Assembly: GCF_019469205.1 (NCBI RefSeq)
Contig: NZ_CP048265.1
Coordinates: 1,612,001 to 1,676,000, forward strand
Source of the DNA: Gilliamella sp. ESL0405
Lineage (GTDB): Bacteria; Pseudomonadota; Gammaproteobacteria; Enterobacterales; Orbaceae
Length of the DNA stretch: 64,000 bases
Direction: 5' to 3'
Numbering within the stretch: position 1 is the stretch's first letter; every line of letters begins with the position of its first letter. Below, in pieces: positions 19,471-30,740 of this stretch. A model generated the notes under the pieces. That model searched no databases, was not told where the DNA came from, and saw only the letters and a program-made list of their open reading frames with translations. Position numbers and translations under genes: made by a program.

Positions 19471-20157
19471 ATGGAAAACAAATTAAAAACACAAGACGAA
19501 CAGGAAAAAACACGAGCTCTAACTAATACAGGAGTAATTAACTTTAAAAATAGATTAATGCTTGTTTTAGAAGGTTTATCCGGCAACGCTTTTGCTAAAA
19601 AAGTCGGCATGTCAGAAGCAGTAATAAGAGATTATTTATGCGGAAAAACATATCCCTCTTTAAATCGATTAGCAATCATTGCTGTGAAATGTGATGTTCC
19701 TATAGAATGGTTAGCCACCGGTAAAGGCGAATGTCGCTTAGTGCCAGAAAGTAAAGGTCGTAACTCAGTTCATATACCTCTGCACCACTTAAATGAAAGT
19801 AGTAGCGCTTTCTCACATATCGAATCAATCCCATTTGATATAAGCTTAATTAAGCGACAAGGATGTAATATAGAAGACCTTACCGCCGTTTGGGCGAAAG
19901 GCGATAGTATGGAGCCAACGATATCTAATCATGATATTTTGATTGTTAATCAAGCAAACTGTAAACCAATTGACGGTTATCTTTATGCGATACAGTATGA
20001 AGATCAGATTAGTATTAAACGAATTCAAAATCATGGTTCGAATTTAGTATTTATACATGATAATCCTAAATATCCAACGATTGTTGGTAATAAATATAAA
20101 TCGAAAGAGTATGAAATTGTTGGTCATGTCGTGTACTTGTTAAAAGATTTAATTTAG
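19471..20157 (+). CDS. Phage-type repressor: XRE HTH plus S24/LexA-like domain
   Basis: A 228-residue regulator. An N-terminal helix-turn-helix (about 40-85: GNAFAKKVGMSEAVIRDYL then PSLNRLAIIAVKCDVPIEWL) is followed by a linker and an S24 peptidase-like domain with the serine motif GDSMEPT (Ser146) and the lysine in ISIKRI (Lys183). No Ala-Gly or Cys-Gly dipeptide is present in the linker between about residues 80 and 145, so classic LexA/CI self-cleavage is doubtful. It is divergent from a Ner-like gene, resembling an orphan lysogeny switch with no phage structural genes around. Confidence 0.85.
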   Translation: MENKLKTQDEQEKTRALTNTGVINFKNRLMLVLEGLSGNAFAKKVGMSEAVIRDYLCGKTYPSLNRLAIIAVKCDVPIEWLATGKGECRLVPESKGRNSVHIPLHHLNESSSAFSHIESIPFDISLIKRQGCNIEDLTAVWAKGDSMEPTISNHDILIVNQANCKPIDGYLYAIQYEDQISIKRIQNHGSNLVFIHDNPKYPTIVGNKYKSKEYEIVGHVVYLLKDLI

Positions 20158-20174
20158 TACAAAACGCATTAACA

Positions 20175-20230
20175 CAAACCAACAATTTGATTGATAAAAT
20201 ACATGGCAATTGTTGGTTTGACTGATTTTC
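20175..20230 (+). terminator. Inverted repeat after the S24 repressor gene
   Basis: 12-bp perfect arms AAACCAACAATT (20175-20186) and AATTGTTGGTTT (20208-20219), loop 21 nt, followed by GACTGATTTTC and then a T-run. Probably a terminator. Confidence 0.5.
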
Positions 20231-20402
20231 GTTTTTTTATGCGAACTCTGACGATTGAAATTTGGCTAAGATTGCGCTGATTTATCAAAGGTTTGAGTAT
20301 AAAAATTTGACACTGGATAAACCGCTACCAGCATAACTTTATACTTTTTACCGTAATTATGATAAAATTTAGCAAAATTTTTTGCCTATTAATTTTGTTA
20401 TT

Positions 20403-21530
20403 ATGTCTAATATAAATTCTCGAAAAAAAGTCGTGGTCGGCATGTCTGGTGGCGTCGATTCATCGGTCTCAGCATATCTATTACAACAACAGGGATATGA
20501 TGTTGTTGGATTATTTATGAAAAACTGGGAAGAAGACGACACGGAAGAATATTGCTCAGCAGCGGTTGATTTAGCCGATGCTCAAGCTGTTTGCGATAAA
20601 TTGAACATAAAATTACACACTATCAACTTTGCTGCCGAGTATTGGGATAATGTGTTTGAACATTTTTTATCAGAATATAAAGCGGGTCGAACACCAAACC
20701 CCGACATTTTGTGTAACAAAGAGATTAAATTTAAAGCCTTTCTGGAATATGCGGCCGAAGATCTTGGCGCCGATTATATTGCAACCGGGCACTATGTTCG
20801 CAAACGGGAAAACGGTGATCAAGTTCAATTGTTACGAGGAATCGACAACAACAAAGATCAAAGTTATTTTTTATATACACTTAGTAAAGATCAAGTTCGT
20901 CAAAGTTTATTCCCGGTAGGAGAACTGGAAAAACCGCAAGTGCGAGAAATCGCTAAGCAGTTAGGATTAGCAACAGCAGCGAAAAAAGATTCTACCGGTA
21001 TCTGTTTTATTGGTGAGCGTAAATTTAGTGACTTTTTAGCACGCTATTTACCGGCTCAATCAGGCGTTATTCGCACCGTTGATGGTGAAGTGATTGGTAA
21101 GCATCAAGGGCTTATGTATCACACCTTAGGACAACGTAAAGGGCTGGGTATCGGTGGGCTAAAACAAGCCGATGATACTCCATGGTATGTGGTCGATAAA
21201 GATATCGAAAATAACGAACTAATCGTTGCGCAAGGTCACAATCACCCTGCTCTATTTTCCAACGGCTTGATAGCTAAGCAATTACATTGGGTTGATCGAC
21301 AAGTGGTTACCCAACCGTTTCGTTGCACCGTAAAAACACGTTACCGCCAGCAAGATATTGCTTGTCAAGTCACCCCATTAGGCGAAGACACCATAGAAGT
21401 GTTATTTGATCAACCAGTTGCAGCGGTCACACCCGGACAATCAGCGGTGTTTTATCAAGGAGAAGTCTGCCTTGGCGGTGGCATTATCGAGCAAAGAATA
21501 GTCAGTAGTAAGGAGTGTGAGTGTGAATAA
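20403..21530 (+). CDS. mnmA: tRNA-specific 2-thiouridylase MnmA
   Basis: MnmA thiolates the wobble uridine-34 of Lys, Glu and Gln tRNAs, taking sulfur from the Tus relay. The start at 20403 gives a 375-residue protein beginning [21 protein letters not shown]; a frame extending upstream to 20382 is not needed. The PP-loop SGGVDSS lies near 15-21, the catalytic Cys pair is in [12 protein letters not shown] (about 103) and [12 protein letters not shown] (about 203), and GLGIGGL follows. It overlaps hflD, which begins within its last codons, in the conserved order mnmA-hflD-purB. Confidence 0.96.
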   Translation: MSNINSRKKVVVGMSGGVDSSVSAYLLQQQGYDVVGLFMKNWEEDDTEEYCSAAVDLADAQAVCDKLNIKLHTINFAAEYWDNVFEHFLSEYKAGRTPNPDILCNKEIKFKAFLEYAAEDLGADYIATGHYVRKRENGDQVQLLRGIDNNKDQSYFLYTLSKDQVRQSLFPVGELEKPQVREIAKQLGLATAAKKDSTGICFIGERKFSDFLARYLPAQSGVIRTVDGEVIGKHQGLMYHTLGQRKGLGIGGLKQADDTPWYVVDKDIENNELIVAQGHNHPALFSNGLIAKQLHWVDRQVVTQPFRCTVKTRYRQQDIACQVTPLGEDTIEVLFDQPVAAVTPGQSAVFYQGEVCLGGGIIEQRIVSSKECECE

Positions 21531-22173
21531 CAAGTATCATCATATCGCAATGGCTTTAGCCGGGGTTACCCAAAGTGCAATTTTAATTCCACAATTAGCT
21601 AATACAGGTATTTGTAGTAATGAACTTTATCAACGATCAATTAAAAGCATATTTAATACTTCGCCTTTAACCACCGATGATGTTTATGATGGTATAAAAA
21701 ATATTCGAACAGGTTTACACACTCTGGTACAACTTTTGACGTCCGGACAAAAAGAGCAAGTAGAAATTATTCGTTATCTATTTGGCTCGTTGAGTGTAAC
21801 TAATAAATTACTAAAAAATAGTGAAGCGCTAAATAAAATTGATCAGCGTTTAACACGCATTTCAGGGCTTTACCAAAACAATATGGACTTTGAAACCATT
21901 GAAAGCCACATTGATGATTTGTCTTACTCATTAGCCGGAATCTATTCAGACATTATCAGCCCTTTATCAACCAAAATAAAAGTAGTAGGTAAAGCTGAAT
22001 TTTTACAAAATTCACTGGTTCAGGCTAAAGTAAGAACTTCACTGCTAGGCTGCGTGCGTTCAGCTATTTTATGGTATCAAGTTGGTGGCAGTCGTCTGCA
22101 AATTCTTTTTTGTCGAAAACGAATTTGTGTTGCGGCTCAGGAATTATTACAACAGATTAATCAAAACGATTAA
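21523..22173 (+). CDS. hflD: High frequency lysogenization protein HflD homolog
   Basis: HflD is a membrane-peripheral helical protein that, in E. coli, sequesters phage lambda CII. The GTG at 21523 was chosen over GTG 21517 because AGGAG (21511-21515) is then well spaced and the product opens [19 protein letters not shown], as in the family. Length is 216 residues (E. coli 213). The late segment [31 protein letters not shown] is the most conserved part. It overlaps the mnmA end by 8 bp, and purB follows after 51 bp. Confidence 0.92.
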   Translation: MNNKYHHIAMALAGVTQSAILIPQLANTGICSNELYQRSIKSIFNTSPLTTDDVYDGIKNIRTGLHTLVQLLTSGQKEQVEIIRYLFGSLSVTNKLLKNSEALNKIDQRLTRISGLYQNNMDFETIESHIDDLSYSLAGIYSDIISPLSTKIKVVGKAEFLQNSLVQAKVRTSLLGCVRSAILWYQVGGSRLQILFCRKRICVAAQELLQQINQND

Positions 22174-23595
<1,422 letters not shown>

Positions 23596-23607
23596 CCATT
23601 CCCGGGC

Positions 23608-23637
23608 GCTAGCGGGAAACAATATCGCCTGCTAGCG
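23608..23637 (+). terminator. Inverted repeat after purB
   Basis: CGCTAGC..GG paired with CC..GCTAGCG around an AT-rich loop, about 15 bp after the purB stop. No T-run follows, so termination is only suggested. Confidence 0.45.
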
Positions 23638-23731
23638 TCATCATGACCAATAAAATAATAATCAAATTAGAAAATAGCAGGCTAATTTGTAAGAAATGAC
23701 AATAACATTATCGATAAAATAGGGAAATCAA

Positions 23732-24652
23732 TTGAAAATTCGTATTGCAACCCGTAAAAGCCCATTAGCGCTATGGCAAGCCAATTTTGTTAAACAACAA
23801 CTTGAAACATTTCACCCCTCTTTGGTTGTCGAATTGGTACCAATGGTCACTCAAGGTGATGTATTGTTAGAAAGCCCACTGTCAAAAATTGGCGGTAAAG
23901 GGCTATTTGTGAAGCAACTTGAACAAGCCATTATGAATGGCCAAGCAGATATTGCCGTGCATTCAATCAAAGATATTCCGGCTGTATTTCCGCAGGGTTT
24001 AACCCTATCGACTGTTTGTCAACGTGATGAGATGCGCGATGCTTTGATTTCTAACCAGTATCAACATCTTGATGAACTCCCTCATGGCGCAGTCGTCGGC
24101 ACCTCTAGCTTACGTCGCCAATGTCAATTGCGGGCGAGATATCCGCATTTACAAATTAAAGATCTGCGAGGCAATGTCGGTACACGATTAACTAAATTGG
24201 ATAATCAAGAGTATGATGCCATTATTTTAGCGGCAGTCGGGTTGAAACGGTTAGGTCTGCAAAATCGAATTAAACAATATATTGATACCGATCTCATCTT
24301 ACCGGCAGTTGGGCAAGGAACAATTGGTATTGAGAGCCGAGCCGATGATAAAACGCTATCCGAACTGCTAACGCCACTGGAGGATAAAAAAAGCCGAATT
24401 TGTATTGAGGCAGAACGAGCCATGAATCTTGCACTTCAAGGTGGTTGCCAAGTGCCGATTGCCTGTTTGAGCCAACTAGAGAATGATAGTTTAACCCTCC
24501 GTGGTTTGGTAGGCCGAATAGACGGCAGCGAAATGATCAAAGCCGAAATTACCGGTCATTCCACTCAAGCTGAAGCATTAGGACGCCAATTAGCCGATAA
24601 CTTATTAGCGCAAGGTGCTAAAGCAATATTAGCGGAATTAAATGGCGGATGA
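23732..24652 (+). CDS. hemC: Hydroxymethylbilane synthase HemC
   Basis: HemC (porphobilinogen deaminase) condenses four porphobilinogens to hydroxymethylbilane for heme. Translation appears to begin at a TTG (23732) behind AGGGAAA; no ATG or GTG is available nearby and the protein then opens [16 protein letters not shown]. Further motifs are [30 protein letters not shown], and the cofactor-cysteine loop LQGGCQVPI (about residue 240). Length is 306 residues. It is first in hemC-hemD-hemX-hemY, overlapping hemD by 4 bp. Confidence 0.95.
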   Translation: MKIRIATRKSPLALWQANFVKQQLETFHPSLVVELVPMVTQGDVLLESPLSKIGGKGLFVKQLEQAIMNGQADIAVHSIKDIPAVFPQGLTLSTVCQRDEMRDALISNQYQHLDELPHGAVVGTSSLRRQCQLRARYPHLQIKDLRGNVGTRLTKLDNQEYDAIILAAVGLKRLGLQNRIKQYIDTDLILPAVGQGTIGIESRADDKTLSELLTPLEDKKSRICIEAERAMNLALQGGCQVPIACLSQLENDSLTLRGLVGRIDGSEMIKAEITGHSTQAEALGRQLADNLLAQGAKAILAELNGG

Positions 24653-25398
24653 TTTACATCACCAGACCTTCACCTGAAGGCGAGTTGTTAACAAGGCAAC
24701 TTAACCAAGCCAATTTAGCGGCAACACATCTGCCTTTTTTTGCTATTTCAGCCGGTCAAGATTTAGATAAATTACCGGCTCAACTTGCGCAATTAGACAG
24801 CTCAGCCATAGTAATTGTGGTATCACCGCAAGTTAGCCATATCCTTAAACAACAAGCGGTGTCGATTAACTTTCCTAAGCAGATTAAGTATTATGCTGTC
24901 GGCAAAAGATCGGCGACTTTATTTCGTCAATTAAGCCAAACAACTGTCCACTACCCGACTTGCGAAAACAGCGAAGGACTTCTAGCTTTACTTGAAAAAC
25001 AACCATTAGCGGGTCGCAAAGCATTGATACTTTGTGGTAATGGCGGGCGGGAATTATTAGCCCAACAGCTATGCAAACACAACATGGACGTTACGCGTTT
25101 AGCATGTTATCATCGACAAGCAATTCACTATCCGGCAACTATCTTAGCAACAGATATCAGCCAACAACTTATCGTCATTACCAGTATTGAACATTTGATG
25201 CAACTGGAAAGATATTGCCAAACAGCGCATAAAAATCACGCTCAATTAATTGTAAGCAGTGAGCGAATTTATCATCGAGCCAAACAACTAAAATGGCAAA
25301 AAGTTTTGCCTATTGACTGCGCAAATAATCAAATTTTGTTTAAAACAGTATTAACTCTATGCCATAATGTCATAAATGAAACTAAAAATGTTAAATGA
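24649..25398 (+). CDS. hemD: Uroporphyrinogen-III synthase HemD
   Basis: HemD closes and isomerises hydroxymethylbilane to uroporphyrinogen III. The family is weakly conserved; recognition rests on length (249 residues), the opening [29 protein letters not shown] in the middle, and position directly after hemC with an ATGA overlap. HemX follows 8 bp later, so the four genes form one operon. Confidence 0.92.
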   Translation: MIYITRPSPEGELLTRQLNQANLAATHLPFFAISAGQDLDKLPAQLAQLDSSAIVIVVSPQVSHILKQQAVSINFPKQIKYYAVGKRSATLFRQLSQTTVHYPTCENSEGLLALLEKQPLAGRKALILCGNGGRELLAQQLCKHNMDVTRLACYHRQAIHYPATILATDISQQLIVITSIEHLMQLERYCQTAHKNHAQLIVSSERIYHRAKQLKWQKVLPIDCANNQILFKTVLTLCHNVINETKNVK

Positions 25399-25406
25399 GG
25401 TAAGTT

Positions 25407-26849
25407 ATGCCATTGAGACATTACAGCGCTAATGCAACACTTTCCAATATTAGTACAACTTCATTTAACCAACCGCCCAAAATGTCTAACAACAAAGCGA
25501 AACCGACTATGAAAGAGAATAAAAAAAATCCAGTAGATGATACGCAACCCAACGCTAAAATGGAACAAACCACTTCAGCATCAGCGCAAAGCAATAAAGC
25601 TAAAGTGCCTGTATCAAAACTCTCTTTAGTAGCTATTGCGTTAACTGTCTGCCTTGCCGGTGCCATGGGTTATTACGGATATGATCAGTTAAAAGAACAG
25701 AAAAAAACGATTTCAGCACTTAAAGCCCAATTAGCTAACTATAAACAAAACACCAAAGAGAGTATTTTAAATGATTTGCAAAATACCCTCACCACAGCAC
25801 AAAATACTCAGAATCAAAAAATAACCTCACTTGAACAGCGTGTTGATCGTAAACTCAATGAACAACAACAAACGCAACAATTATTGGTTAATCAAGTTAA
25901 CGACTCAACCAAGTTATACGAACAAAGCTTTCATAATCTCAATGAACGATTAGCAGCAATGTCCACAACCGATCATCATGTTTGGCTGATTTCTCAAGCT
26001 AACTACCTAGTCCATTTAGCCGGTAGAAAGATATGGAATGATCAAGATTACACTTCCGCCCGATTACTGCTAAAAAGTGCCGATGAAAGCTTAGCACAAA
26101 TTGACGATTCCAATTTATTGCCTGCCCGACAAGCGATCACTAATGATATAAATGCCCTCTCTCACGTCAGCTTTATTGACACTGACGGCATTATTTTAAA
26201 TCTCCTGAGTTTATCTGAGTCAATTACCGACCTGCCGTTAGTGGGTAATAATACGCAGGATGATAAAGGCAAAACAGAGTCAACTCAAGAGCCGCAACAA
26301 TCTGCTACTGGTGAAAATATGACAGAATTACAATCAGTTACCCAATCAGCGGATCAAACAAGCGAAGATAACCAAGTAAGCTCATCAGTAAAAGATTGGT
26401 CGAACAATTTAACCAGTAATGCCGCATCATTTATGAGTAAATTTATTACAATTGAAAAAATAGATTCAACCGAGAACAATTTTGCTACTTGTTTAGATAA
26501 AGCCGACGGCGATGAAAAAAAGATTGTAAAATGCCAAATCTTACAAACACCATTAACATTAGATCAGTCGCTTAATCTGCGTGAAAATATTCGTTTCCGA
26601 TTATTAATTGCCGCCCAAGCAGTGCCAAGGCATCAAGATGTTATTTATCAGCGAGCATTAAATGACACTGCGACATGGGTCAATGCCTACTTTGACAGCA
26701 ATGCATCAAGTGTTAAGGCCTTCACAGATAGCTTAACAAAATTACAAAATCAATCGATAAGTAATCAAGATGTTCCTAATCAACTGACCAGTATCAGCGA
26801 GCTGGAAAAATTAATGCAAACTCGTGTACGTGCGATGCTGAGCAAATAG
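25407..26849 (+). CDS. hemX: HemX-like membrane protein
   Basis: A 480-residue inner-membrane protein of the HemX family, encoded with hemCD in many gammaproteobacteria; its exact role in heme synthesis is not settled. A polar, low-complexity N-terminus (about 1-70) precedes one transmembrane helix (about 72-93, VAIALTVCLAGAMGYYGY). A coiled-coil periplasmic domain follows, with conserved segments VWLISQANYLVHLAGRKIW and LRENIRFRLLIAAQAVPRHQ. A variable Gln/Ser-rich stretch (about 280-325) accounts for the extra length over E. coli HemX (393). Confidence 0.88.
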   Translation: MPLRHYSANATLSNISTTSFNQPPKMSNNKAKPTMKENKKNPVDDTQPNAKMEQTTSASAQSNKAKVPVSKLSLVAIALTVCLAGAMGYYGYDQLKEQKKTISALKAQLANYKQNTKESILNDLQNTLTTAQNTQNQKITSLEQRVDRKLNEQQQTQQLLVNQVNDSTKLYEQSFHNLNERLAAMSTTDHHVWLISQANYLVHLAGRKIWNDQDYTSARLLLKSADESLAQIDDSNLLPARQAITNDINALSHVSFIDTDGIILNLLSLSESITDLPLVGNNTQDDKGKTESTQEPQQSATGENMTELQSVTQSADQTSEDNQVSSSVKDWSNNLTSNAASFMSKFITIEKIDSTENNFATCLDKADGDEKKIVKCQILQTPLTLDQSLNLRENIRFRLLIAAQAVPRHQDVIYQRALNDTATWVNAYFDSNASSVKAFTDSLTKLQNQSISNQDVPNQLTSISELEKLMQTRVRAMLSK

Positions 26850-26859
26850 GAGAATAATA

Positions 26860-27759
26860 ATGATAAAAATATTGATTATTTTCTTAGTATTAGTCGGCGG
26901 ATTTTTCCTCGGACCACTATTACAGGGACATCAAGGCTCTGCCATATTTGAAGTGGCGGGATACAAAATTAGCATGTCTTTTAATACATTTGTGATACTC
27001 GTATTATTTGCCCTGCTGATTCTCTATATATTAAATTATCTTTTTAAAAAGATCCTCAATTCAAAAACCGCATTAGGTAATTGGTTACGTTTTAAATCGC
27101 CTAAAAAATCAAGAAAGCAATTAGAACAAGCGCAGATTGCCTTACTTGAAGGGGATTATCAACAAGCCGCTAAACTCTTTACCAAAAGTGCCAAAGGCGC
27201 CAATAATAGTGCACTGTCTTATCTACTTGCAGCGCAAGCACAAATTGACAGCAATCAAATCATTTCCGCCAATCAGTTATTAGAAAAAGCCGCCAAAGTA
27301 GTTGATGATAAAGAGTTATTTGCTTTCCAATTAGTGCAAGTCAGACTACAACTTAAAAATCATGAATATGGTTCAGCCAGAGTCTTAATCGATAAACTGT
27401 TAAATGAAAAACCACGTAACAACGAAGTGTTAAGATTGGCCGATCAGCTCTATTACTCAGTTGGCGATTATCAAGCCATAATCGACTTATTACCGACTAT
27501 GTATAAAACCAACGCCTATAGTGACTCTCACTTAGACCAGCTAAAACAAGCCGCTTACATTGGCCGCATTAAACAGTTGTCTAAAAATAGTGATCCACTT
27601 GCGTTAATCAAATGGTGGAAGTCGCAACCAAAAGCAATCTTGAATAATGTGGCTTATCAAAAAGCGATGTCTTTCTATCTTAACGAATTAGGTCAAACAG
27701 CCGAATCAGCTAAGATGCTAAAATCGATTGAAAAGCTTGAATATAAAGAAAGAACATAA
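26860..27759 (+). CDS. hemY: HemY-like TPR membrane protein, shorter than usual
   Basis: The product has the HemY N-terminal architecture: two hydrophobic segments (about 1-22 and 38-62), then tetratricopeptide-like repeats starting around residue 85 (QAQIALLEGDYQQAAKLFTKSAK). It is 299 residues against about 398 in E. coli, missing most of the C-terminal TPR region, yet the stop is followed at once by a good terminator, so this looks like the natural end. It has a clear AGGAG site and lies 10 bp after hemX. HemY is thought to act with the coproporphyrin/heme steps at the membrane. Confidence 0.85.
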   Translation: MIKILIIFLVLVGGFFLGPLLQGHQGSAIFEVAGYKISMSFNTFVILVLFALLILYILNYLFKKILNSKTALGNWLRFKSPKKSRKQLEQAQIALLEGDYQQAAKLFTKSAKGANNSALSYLLAAQAQIDSNQIISANQLLEKAAKVVDDKELFAFQLVQVRLQLKNHEYGSARVLIDKLLNEKPRNNEVLRLADQLYYSVGDYQAIIDLLPTMYKTNAYSDSHLDQLKQAAYIGRIKQLSKNSDPLALIKWWKSQPKAILNNVAYQKAMSFYLNELGQTAESAKMLKSIEKLEYKERT

Positions 27760-27773
27760 ACACAAATCAGATA

Positions 27774-27798
27774 AACAGGGCAATAGCCCTGTTTTTTT
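27774..27798 (+). terminator. Terminator of the hemCDXY operon
   Basis: ACAGGGC-AATA-GCCCTGT followed by seven or more T residues; a textbook intrinsic terminator 15 bp after hemY. Confidence 0.9.
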
Positions 27799-27813
27799 AT
27801 CTTCAATAAACGT

Positions 27814-28137
27814 TTAAACCATAAAATAACGAATCAGTGCCATAGCCACCACACCGCAAACCACAATGCACATTAAATTTTTAGTCACAATCGCCACAAT
27901 AACTGTGGGAATTGTTGCTAAGCAGTATTCAATATTTAAATCGGGAAATTGCCCTTGTTTTGCAACAAACAGATTTTGCACAAACAGCGCTGTTAAAATA
28001 CATAAAGGAACGTAGGATAAAAACCGAATAACGATATCCGGTAATTGTAATTTGCGCACCAACATAAACGGAATCACCCTCGGTAGCCAAGTAACAATGC
28101 CGCATCCTAAAATAATAAGTAAACTATAAATTGTCAT
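27814..28137 (-). CDS. azlD: AzlD-family branched-chain amino acid exporter subunit
   Basis: A 107-residue membrane protein with four hydrophobic helices and the AzlD pattern TWLPRVIPFMLVRKLQLP near the N-terminus. AzlD (YgaH in E. coli) is the small partner of AzlC (YgaZ) in exporting branched-chain amino acids such as valine. Its start overlaps the azlC stop by 4 bp, so the pair is translationally coupled. Confidence 0.88.
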   Translation of the reverse strand: MTIYSLLIILGCGIVTWLPRVIPFMLVRKLQLPDIVIRFLSYVPLCILTALFVQNLFVAKQGQFPDLNIEYCLATIPTVIVAIVTKNLMCIVVCGVVAMALIRYFMV

Positions 28138-28829
28138 GCGTTACGCTCCATTGCTATTCCCATAAAACATCCAGCAAAAGTACTGATTAAAATCGCCATT
28201 TCGGGTGACACAAAACGCATCAATAAAACTAACATAACCGCAACGGTTAACATGACAATCAACCGATTTTTGAGGCTTTTAGTTTTATCACTGATCAACT
28301 GTAAATAGAGTAAACCAATAAACATAGCGACCAGCGCATAATCTAAACCAAATTGCATCGGATTTGGCAACCATTCACCAATTAACGCCCCAATCAGACA
28401 AGACAAAATCCAGGCAATATAAGCAGTAAGATTAAGCCCATGCATCCATGAGGCATTTATCGGCTCTTTATTACTTAATGCATTCATCGCCACCGCAAAA
28501 CTCTCATCGGTCAATAACGTGCCGATTCCGATATTATTCAGTAATGAATATTGACGAAAAGCAGGCGCCGTTGCCATGCTCATTAAAAAGTGGCGAGAAT
28601 TAACTAAAAAAACAGTAAAAATAATGGCAGTAATTGGCGTTGCGACCAGCATTAATCCGGCAATAATAAATTGTGCCGCGCCGGCATAAACAATTACCGC
28701 CAGTAACGTCACTTCCAGTACCGATAAATGGGATGATTTGCCGACCACACCGGCAGCAATACCAATCCCAATATAGCCTAATAGCGTTGGAATACAGGCA
28801 TAAACGCCATCTTTAAATGACAATGACAT
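28134..28829 (-). CDS. azlC: AzlC-family branched-chain amino acid exporter subunit
   Basis: A 231-residue protein with about six to seven transmembrane helices and the AzlC features YIGIGIAAGVVGK, YAGAAQFI, VNSRHFLMS and LTDESFAVA. It is the large subunit of the AzlCD (YgaZH) exporter. The gene starts a two-gene unit with azlD. No adjacent Lrp-type regulator is present. Confidence 0.92.
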   Translation of the reverse strand: MSLSFKDGVYACIPTLLGYIGIGIAAGVVGKSSHLSVLEVTLLAVIVYAGAAQFIIAGLMLVATPITAIIFTVFLVNSRHFLMSMATAPAFRQYSLLNNIGIGTLLTDESFAVAMNALSNKEPINASWMHGLNLTAYIAWILSCLIGALIGEWLPNPMQFGLDYALVAMFIGLLYLQLISDKTKSLKNRLIVMLTVAVMLVLLMRFVSPEMAILISTFAGCFMGIAMERNA

Positions 28830-29133
28830 AATTCTCCCTCAAATATAACATTGTTATTGTAATTGATTGTTCTTGTGATTATTGTTTTTATAATTACAGG
28901 TTTTGTAATTATTGATTTTCCATTTTGTGAGTTAAACCGGGTCACTTTTTGTCAAGAAGTTTCAGAAATACCCTACGTAAAAGTAAAATTTCAGTCACCT
29001 ATCAATACGATAAACAGCGATGCTTAACTATAATATGACACAATCTATGATTAAACTTTGCTATAATAGCGTTTAATCTGTCTCAATGACAATCTAAATA
29101 ACTGATTATCAAAATTAAAAGTGGCAAACACCT
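28830..29133. other. Intergenic region between azlC and gmk, with one tail unit
   Basis: A 304-bp AT-rich divergent region. It carries a solitary CRISPR-associated tail unit (28952-28990) and, nearer gmk, a -10 candidate TATAAT at about 29062-29067. No coding frame is supported. Confidence 0.5.
28952..28990 (+). repeat. Solitary copy of the CRISPR-associated tail unit
   Basis: TTGTCAAGAAGTTTCAG followed by an AATACCCTACGTAAAAGTAAAA-like end, the same unit that occurs in pairs left of the arrays. No array or GC-rich element is attached. Confidence 0.65.
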
Positions 29134-29763
29134 ATGTATATTGGAACCCTATTTATAATCTCTGCGCCAAGTGGTGCAGGTAAATCGAGTTTAATTCGTG
29201 CTTATTTAGCGCAAAAAAATCACTATCCGGCCAAAGTCTCTATTTCACACACCACCCGTGATCCTAGGCCTGGTGAAACGCATGGTGAACATTACTATTT
29301 TGTCGATCCTAAACATTTTCAGTCACTGATTAACGAAAATGCTTTTGTCGAATATGCTAAGGTATTTGATCACTATTACGGTACATCTAAAGCGGAAATA
29401 GAACAAAGTTTACTACAAGGCGTTAACGTTTTTTTAGATATCGATTGGCAAGGCGCTCAACAAGTCAGAGAGCAGCTCCCCCAAGCAAAAAGTATCTTTA
29501 TTTTGCCCCCTTCACTTAAAGAGCTTAAAAATCGCTTAATAAAACGGGGACAAGACGACGCCAGTGTCATCGATAAAAGAATGGCAAAAGCCCAAGCTGA
29601 GATATCTCACTATAATGAATATGATTATGTCATTATCAATGATGATTTTGATGTATCACTGCAAGCTTTAAATGCCATTATTACAGCATCCAGCTTAGAA
29701 CAATCAAAGCAAGCTATCGTTCATAAAACATTGTTATCTGACCTGTTAGCTGAGCAAAAATAA
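29134..29763 (+). CDS. gmk: Guanylate kinase
   Basis: Gmk phosphorylates GMP to GDP with ATP. The 209-residue product (E. coli 207) has the P-loop [11 protein letters not shown] (about 10-20), [11 protein letters not shown] for GMP binding, GEHYYFVD, and [13 protein letters not shown] with the catalytic region. The rpoZ-spoT genes that follow gmk in enterics are absent; gloA is convergent instead. Confidence 0.96.
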   Translation: MYIGTLFIISAPSGAGKSSLIRAYLAQKNHYPAKVSISHTTRDPRPGETHGEHYYFVDPKHFQSLINENAFVEYAKVFDHYYGTSKAEIEQSLLQGVNVFLDIDWQGAQQVREQLPQAKSIFILPPSLKELKNRLIKRGQDDASVIDKRMAKAQAEISHYNEYDYVIINDDFDVSLQALNAIITASSLEQSKQAIVHKTLLSDLLAEQK

Positions 29764-29828
29764 GTAACTTCTAGTCAGTCTCGTGCCGATTGCACTGCTT
29801 ACACATTGTTAGATCAAATAAAAAGGGA

Positions 29829-29851
29829 ATATCGCCGAACTTCGGCGATAT
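29829..29851. terminator. Bidirectional hairpin between gmk and gloA
   Basis: Perfect 11-bp arms ATATCGCCGAA / TTCGGCGATAT with a one-base centre, between the two convergent genes. T-runs are weak. Confidence 0.6.
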
Positions 29852-29867
29852 CTCATCAGATAGGATT

Positions 29868-30275
29868 TTAGTGACCAAGCGCTTTATCGGCCTGATCATT
29901 TTGGATTAACTCTAATTTGTAACCGTCCGGGTCTTCAACAAAAGCGATAATGGTACTGCCACCTTTGACTGGTCCCGCTTCACGCGTTACCTTACCGCCG
30001 GCTTGCTTAACCTCTTCACACATTTTTGCCACATCATCAACGCCAATTGCGATATGCCCAAAAGCGGTACCGTGGTCATATTTATCTGTTCCCCAGTTAT
30101 AGGTTAATTCAATCACCGAACTAGTTGATTCATCACCATAACCTAAAAAAGCTAACGAGTATTGATACTGGGTATTTTCGCTCGTTCTTAACACCCGCAT
30201 TCCCATTACACGGGTATAAAAATCAATTGAACGTTGTAAATCCCCTACTCGAATCATTGTATGTAATATACGCAT
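29868..30275 (-). CDS. gloA: Lactoylglutathione lyase (glyoxalase I)
   Basis: GloA converts the methylglyoxal-glutathione hemithioacetal to S-lactoylglutathione. The 135-residue product matches E. coli GloA (135). Visible: [26 protein letters not shown] with metal-ligand His5, the Glu in [20 protein letters not shown] with metal His, and the last metal Glu in [11 protein letters not shown]. Works with gshB-made glutathione. It lies beside the first CRISPR array. Confidence 0.96.
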   Translation of the reverse strand: MRILHTMIRVGDLQRSIDFYTRVMGMRVLRTSENTQYQYSLAFLGYGDESTSSVIELTYNWGTDKYDHGTAFGHIAIGVDDVAKMCEEVKQAGGKVTREAGPVKGGSTIIAFVEDPDGYKLELIQNDQADKALGH

Positions 30276-30412
30276 TGCTTAATGTTCCTTTTTTGCTAAT
30301 TTTACATTTTTTATTGAGTTTATACTTAAGCTTATAGGCAGGCAAATTTTTTTCGGAAAATTGCCTTTAAATTAAGCCTAACTGAGTGAATATTGAAGGT
30401 GTTTCAATGCCA

Positions 30413-30740
30413 GAGTAAAACGGCTTATGCAGCTTTAAAGAACGGAATTTATTGGGCAGACGATCGTACATTTTTCTAAACAGCTTATGCAGCTTTAAAG
30501 AATCACTCAAAAGAGTTGATTTATCTAAGCAATTTCTAAAAAGCTTACGCAGCTTTAAAGATAAAATCACAGGGTCAAAAGTTAATAGGCCATTTCTAAA
30601 CAGCTTATGCAGCTTTAAAGAAGTAATAGTCGATTACAGGGGAGTATACTATTTTCTAAACAGCTTATGCAGCTTTAAAGAGTTCGGTATGCGTACCTTT
30701 TCCGTCGTCGTTTTTCTAAACAGCTTATGCAGCTTTAAAG
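30413..30740 (-). CRISPR. CRISPR array 1 (type I-F-like, 6 repeats, 5 spacers)
   Basis: Repeats start at 30413 (degenerate), 30473, 30533, 30593, 30653 and 30713, exactly 60 bp apart: 28-bp repeat, 32-bp spacer. On the minus strand the repeat starts CTTTAA, carries AGCT-GCATA-AGCT and ends TTTAGAAA, the type I-F layout. The outermost pair of the usual 5-bp stem is a mismatch, so this array's repeat differs from arrays 2, 3, 5 and 7. The leader lies on the right (30741 onward), the degenerate end repeat on the left. Unlike most other arrays it has no tail module on its left; gloA is there. Confidence 0.95.

Noticed and set aside
19374-19610. 78-residue minus-strand Phe-rich frame over the repressor start
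   Set aside because: It overlaps the well-supported S24 repressor gene and owes its openness to A-rich sequence on the other strand.
30276-30412. Extra CRISPR repeats left of array 1
   Set aside because: Only a GGCAAATTTT/AAAATTGCC hairpin and AT-rich sequence are there; no 28-bp repeat matches beyond the degenerate one at 30413.
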